A stretch of 42,323 nucleotides of DNA, taken from NCBI GenBank assembly GCA_964509545.1, contig CAZDXQ010000033.1, positions 1 to 42,323 of the forward strand, written 5' to 3'. Position numbers and translations under genes: made by a program. The notes beneath the pieces are model-generated. The model was not told where the DNA came from. It did no database searches and was given only the letters and a program-made list of their open reading frames with translations. The stretch comes from JADJWR01 sp964509545 (GTDB lineage: Bacteria; Pseudomonadota; Gammaproteobacteria; Burkholderiales; Burkholderiaceae_F). Within the stretch, counting starts at the first letter, position 1; the number at the start of each line of letters is the position of its first letter. Positions 41,015 through 42,323 of the stretch are shown here, piece by piece.

Positions 41015-42323
41015 ATGTCGCTGTTCGAAGTCTGCATCCGCCGCCCGGTGCTGGCCAGCGTGCTGTCGCTGCTGGTGCTGGTGATCGGCCTGATCTCGTA
41101 CAGCCGGCTGGCCGTGCGCGAGTACCCGAAGATCGACGAGCCGGTGGTCAGCGTCACCACCGGCTACCCCGGCGCCTCGGCCGAAGTCGTCGAGTCGCAG
41201 ATCACCAAGGTGCTCGAGGATTCGCTCGCCGGCATCGAGGGCGTCGAGCTGATGACCTCGTTCTCGCGCGCCGAACGCAGCAACATCAACGTCCGCTTTC
41301 GCATCACCCGCGACCCGGACTCGGCCGCCGCCGACGTGCGCGACAAGGTGGCGCGCGTGCGCGCCAGGTTGCCGGACAACGTCGACGAGCCGGTGATCGC
41401 CAAGGTCGAGGCCGACGCCTTCCCGATCATCTGGATGGCGGTCACGCAGGGCGCGCGCACGCCGATCGAGGTCTCCGACTACCTGGCCCGCTACGTCAAG
41501 CCGCGGCTGTCGGTGCTGCCGGGGGCGGCGGATGTCTGGATCTTCGGCGAGCGGCGGCCGTCGATGCGCATCAACGTCGACCGCGACCGCCTGGCCGGCT
41601 ACCGGCTGACGGTGCAGGACGTCGAGGACGCGCTGCGGCGGGGCAACGTCGAGCTGCCGTCGGGGCGGATCGAGTCGGCCAAGCGCGAATTCAACATCGT
41701 CGCCGCCACCGATCTGCAGACCGCGCGCCAGTTCGAGGACGCGATCATCGCCAACGTCGGCGGCTACCCGGTGCGGCTCGGCGACGTGGCCGCGGTGACG
41801 ATCGGCGCGCAGAACGAGCGCGTGATCGCCCGCTTCAACGGCGAGCCGTCGATCAACATGGGGGTGGTCAAGCAGGCCACCGGCAATCCGCTGGAGCTGT
41901 CGAAGGCGGTGCGCGAGGAGGTGGCGCGGATCAACGAGACGCTGCCGCCGGGCATGAAGATCACGGTGGCCTACGACGCCTCGGTGTTCATCGACCGCTC
42001 GATCGACTCGGTGTTCACCACCGTCGCCGAGGCGGTGATCCTGGTCGTGCTGGTGATCTTCTTCTTCCTGCGCAACCTGCGCGCCACCCTGATCCCTCTG
42101 GTGACCATCCCGGTGTCGCTGGTCGGCGCCTTCGCGCTGATGTACGCCTTCGGCTTCACCATCAACACGCTGACGCTGCTGGCGATGGTCCTGGCCATCG
42201 GCCTGGTGGTCGACGACGCCATCGTCGTGCTGGAGAACATCTACCGCAACATCGAGGCGGGCATGGACCGCGTCGAGGCGGCGATCAAGGGCACCAAGGA
42301 GATCGGCTTCGCCGTCATCGCGA
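41015..42323 (+). CDS. RND efflux inner-membrane pump (partial, 3' end outside)
   Basis: ATG 41015 follows GGAGGACGACG. The visible 436 residues begin MSLFEVCIRRPVLASVLSLL, with the first membrane helix, then the periplasmic pore domain (VSVTTGYPGASAEVVESQIT, LPGAADVWIFGERRPSMRIN), and then helices 2-4 with VVDDAIVVLENIYRN, where the two Asp residues of the proton relay lie. This is the HAE-1/AcrB-type family, normally about 1,030-1,050 residues, so somewhat less than half is present. It pairs with the adaptor at 39750. Drugs, dyes or solvents are typical substrates; the specific one is not readable. Confidence 0.95.
   Translation, partial: MSLFEVCIRRPVLASVLSLLVLVIGLISYSRLAVREYPKIDEPVVSVTTGYPGASAEVVESQITKVLEDSLAGIEGVELMTSFSRAERSNINVRFRITRDPDSAAADVRDKVARVRARLPDNVDEPVIAKVEADAFPIIWMAVTQGARTPIEVSDYLARYVKPRLSVLPGAADVWIFGERRPSMRINVDRDRLAGYRLTVQDVEDALRRGNVELPSGRIESAKREFNIVAATDLQTARQFEDAIIANVGGYPVRLGDVAAVTIGAQNERVIARFNGEPSINMGVVKQATGNPLELSKAVREEVARINETLPPGMKITVAYDASVFIDRSIDSVFTTVAEAVILVVLVIFFFLRNLRATLIPLVTIPVSLVGAFALMYAFGFTINTLTLLAMVLAIGLVVDDAIVVLENIYRNIEAGMDRVEAAIKGTKEIGFAVIA

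Overview
The window is about 42 kb of very GC-rich DNA, densely packed with genes and with strong G/C third-position bias. The gene content suggests a betaproteobacterium (Burkholderiales/Rhodocyclales-like): mltD-gloB-yafS-rnhA synteny, an AttH-type lipocalin protein next to an FtsX permease, PCu(A)C, EttA, an FNR-type box, and a selenoneine (sen) locus. The exact genus cannot be fixed from the sequence alone. No rRNA, tRNA, CRISPR array, transposase or phage gene was seen.

Left part (1-14.5 kb): a small secreted protein, a PCu(A)C copper chaperone, the ABC-F factor EttA, glutathione reductase, a membrane-anchored protein gene broken by an in-frame TAG, a transglutaminase-like/TPR lipoprotein, a DsbA/FrnE-family oxidoreductase, the nucleotide/folate group thyA - DMT transporter - folA (with two copies of a GC-rich intergenic repeat placed just before thyA and the transporter gene), a secreted hypothetical protein, a lipoprotein, and a MAPEG + ABC half-exporter pair.

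Middle (14.5-25.7 kb): an HHE/hemerythrin protein behind a near-consensus FNR box; a minus-strand block with a LolD-like ATPase, an MgtA-type P-type ATPase, a two-lobed FtsX permease, a RidA-like lipoprotein and an AttH-like lipocalin protein; then ACT-domain threonine ammonia-lyase and EgtD, which makes hercynine.

Most interesting region (24.7-34.8 kb). EgtD supplies hercynine, and about 6 kb further on lie selD/senC, senB (selenosugar synthase) and the divergent senA (EgtB-like). Together these can explain selenoneine synthesis. Nested between egtD and the sen genes is a second module: a 48-codon gene whose product carries a textbook double-glycine leader (L-12, E-8, M-7, V-4, G-2, G-1) and only a seven-residue core, a divergent TPR + HD-GYP protein, a C39-peptidase ABC exporter and an HlyD adaptor. 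An array of ATCGAT hexamers at 18-19 bp spacing, including a perfect 9-6-9 dyad, lies between the two divergent genes. I infer a secreted-peptide system, possibly a peptide signal read by the TPR/HD-GYP protein and linked to c-di-GMP. I know of no description of this exact combination.

Right part (34.8-42.3 kb): fabI, then mltD-gloB divergent from yafS-like-rnhA, a clear intrinsic terminator, and an RND efflux adaptor with its inner-membrane pump, which runs off the window end.
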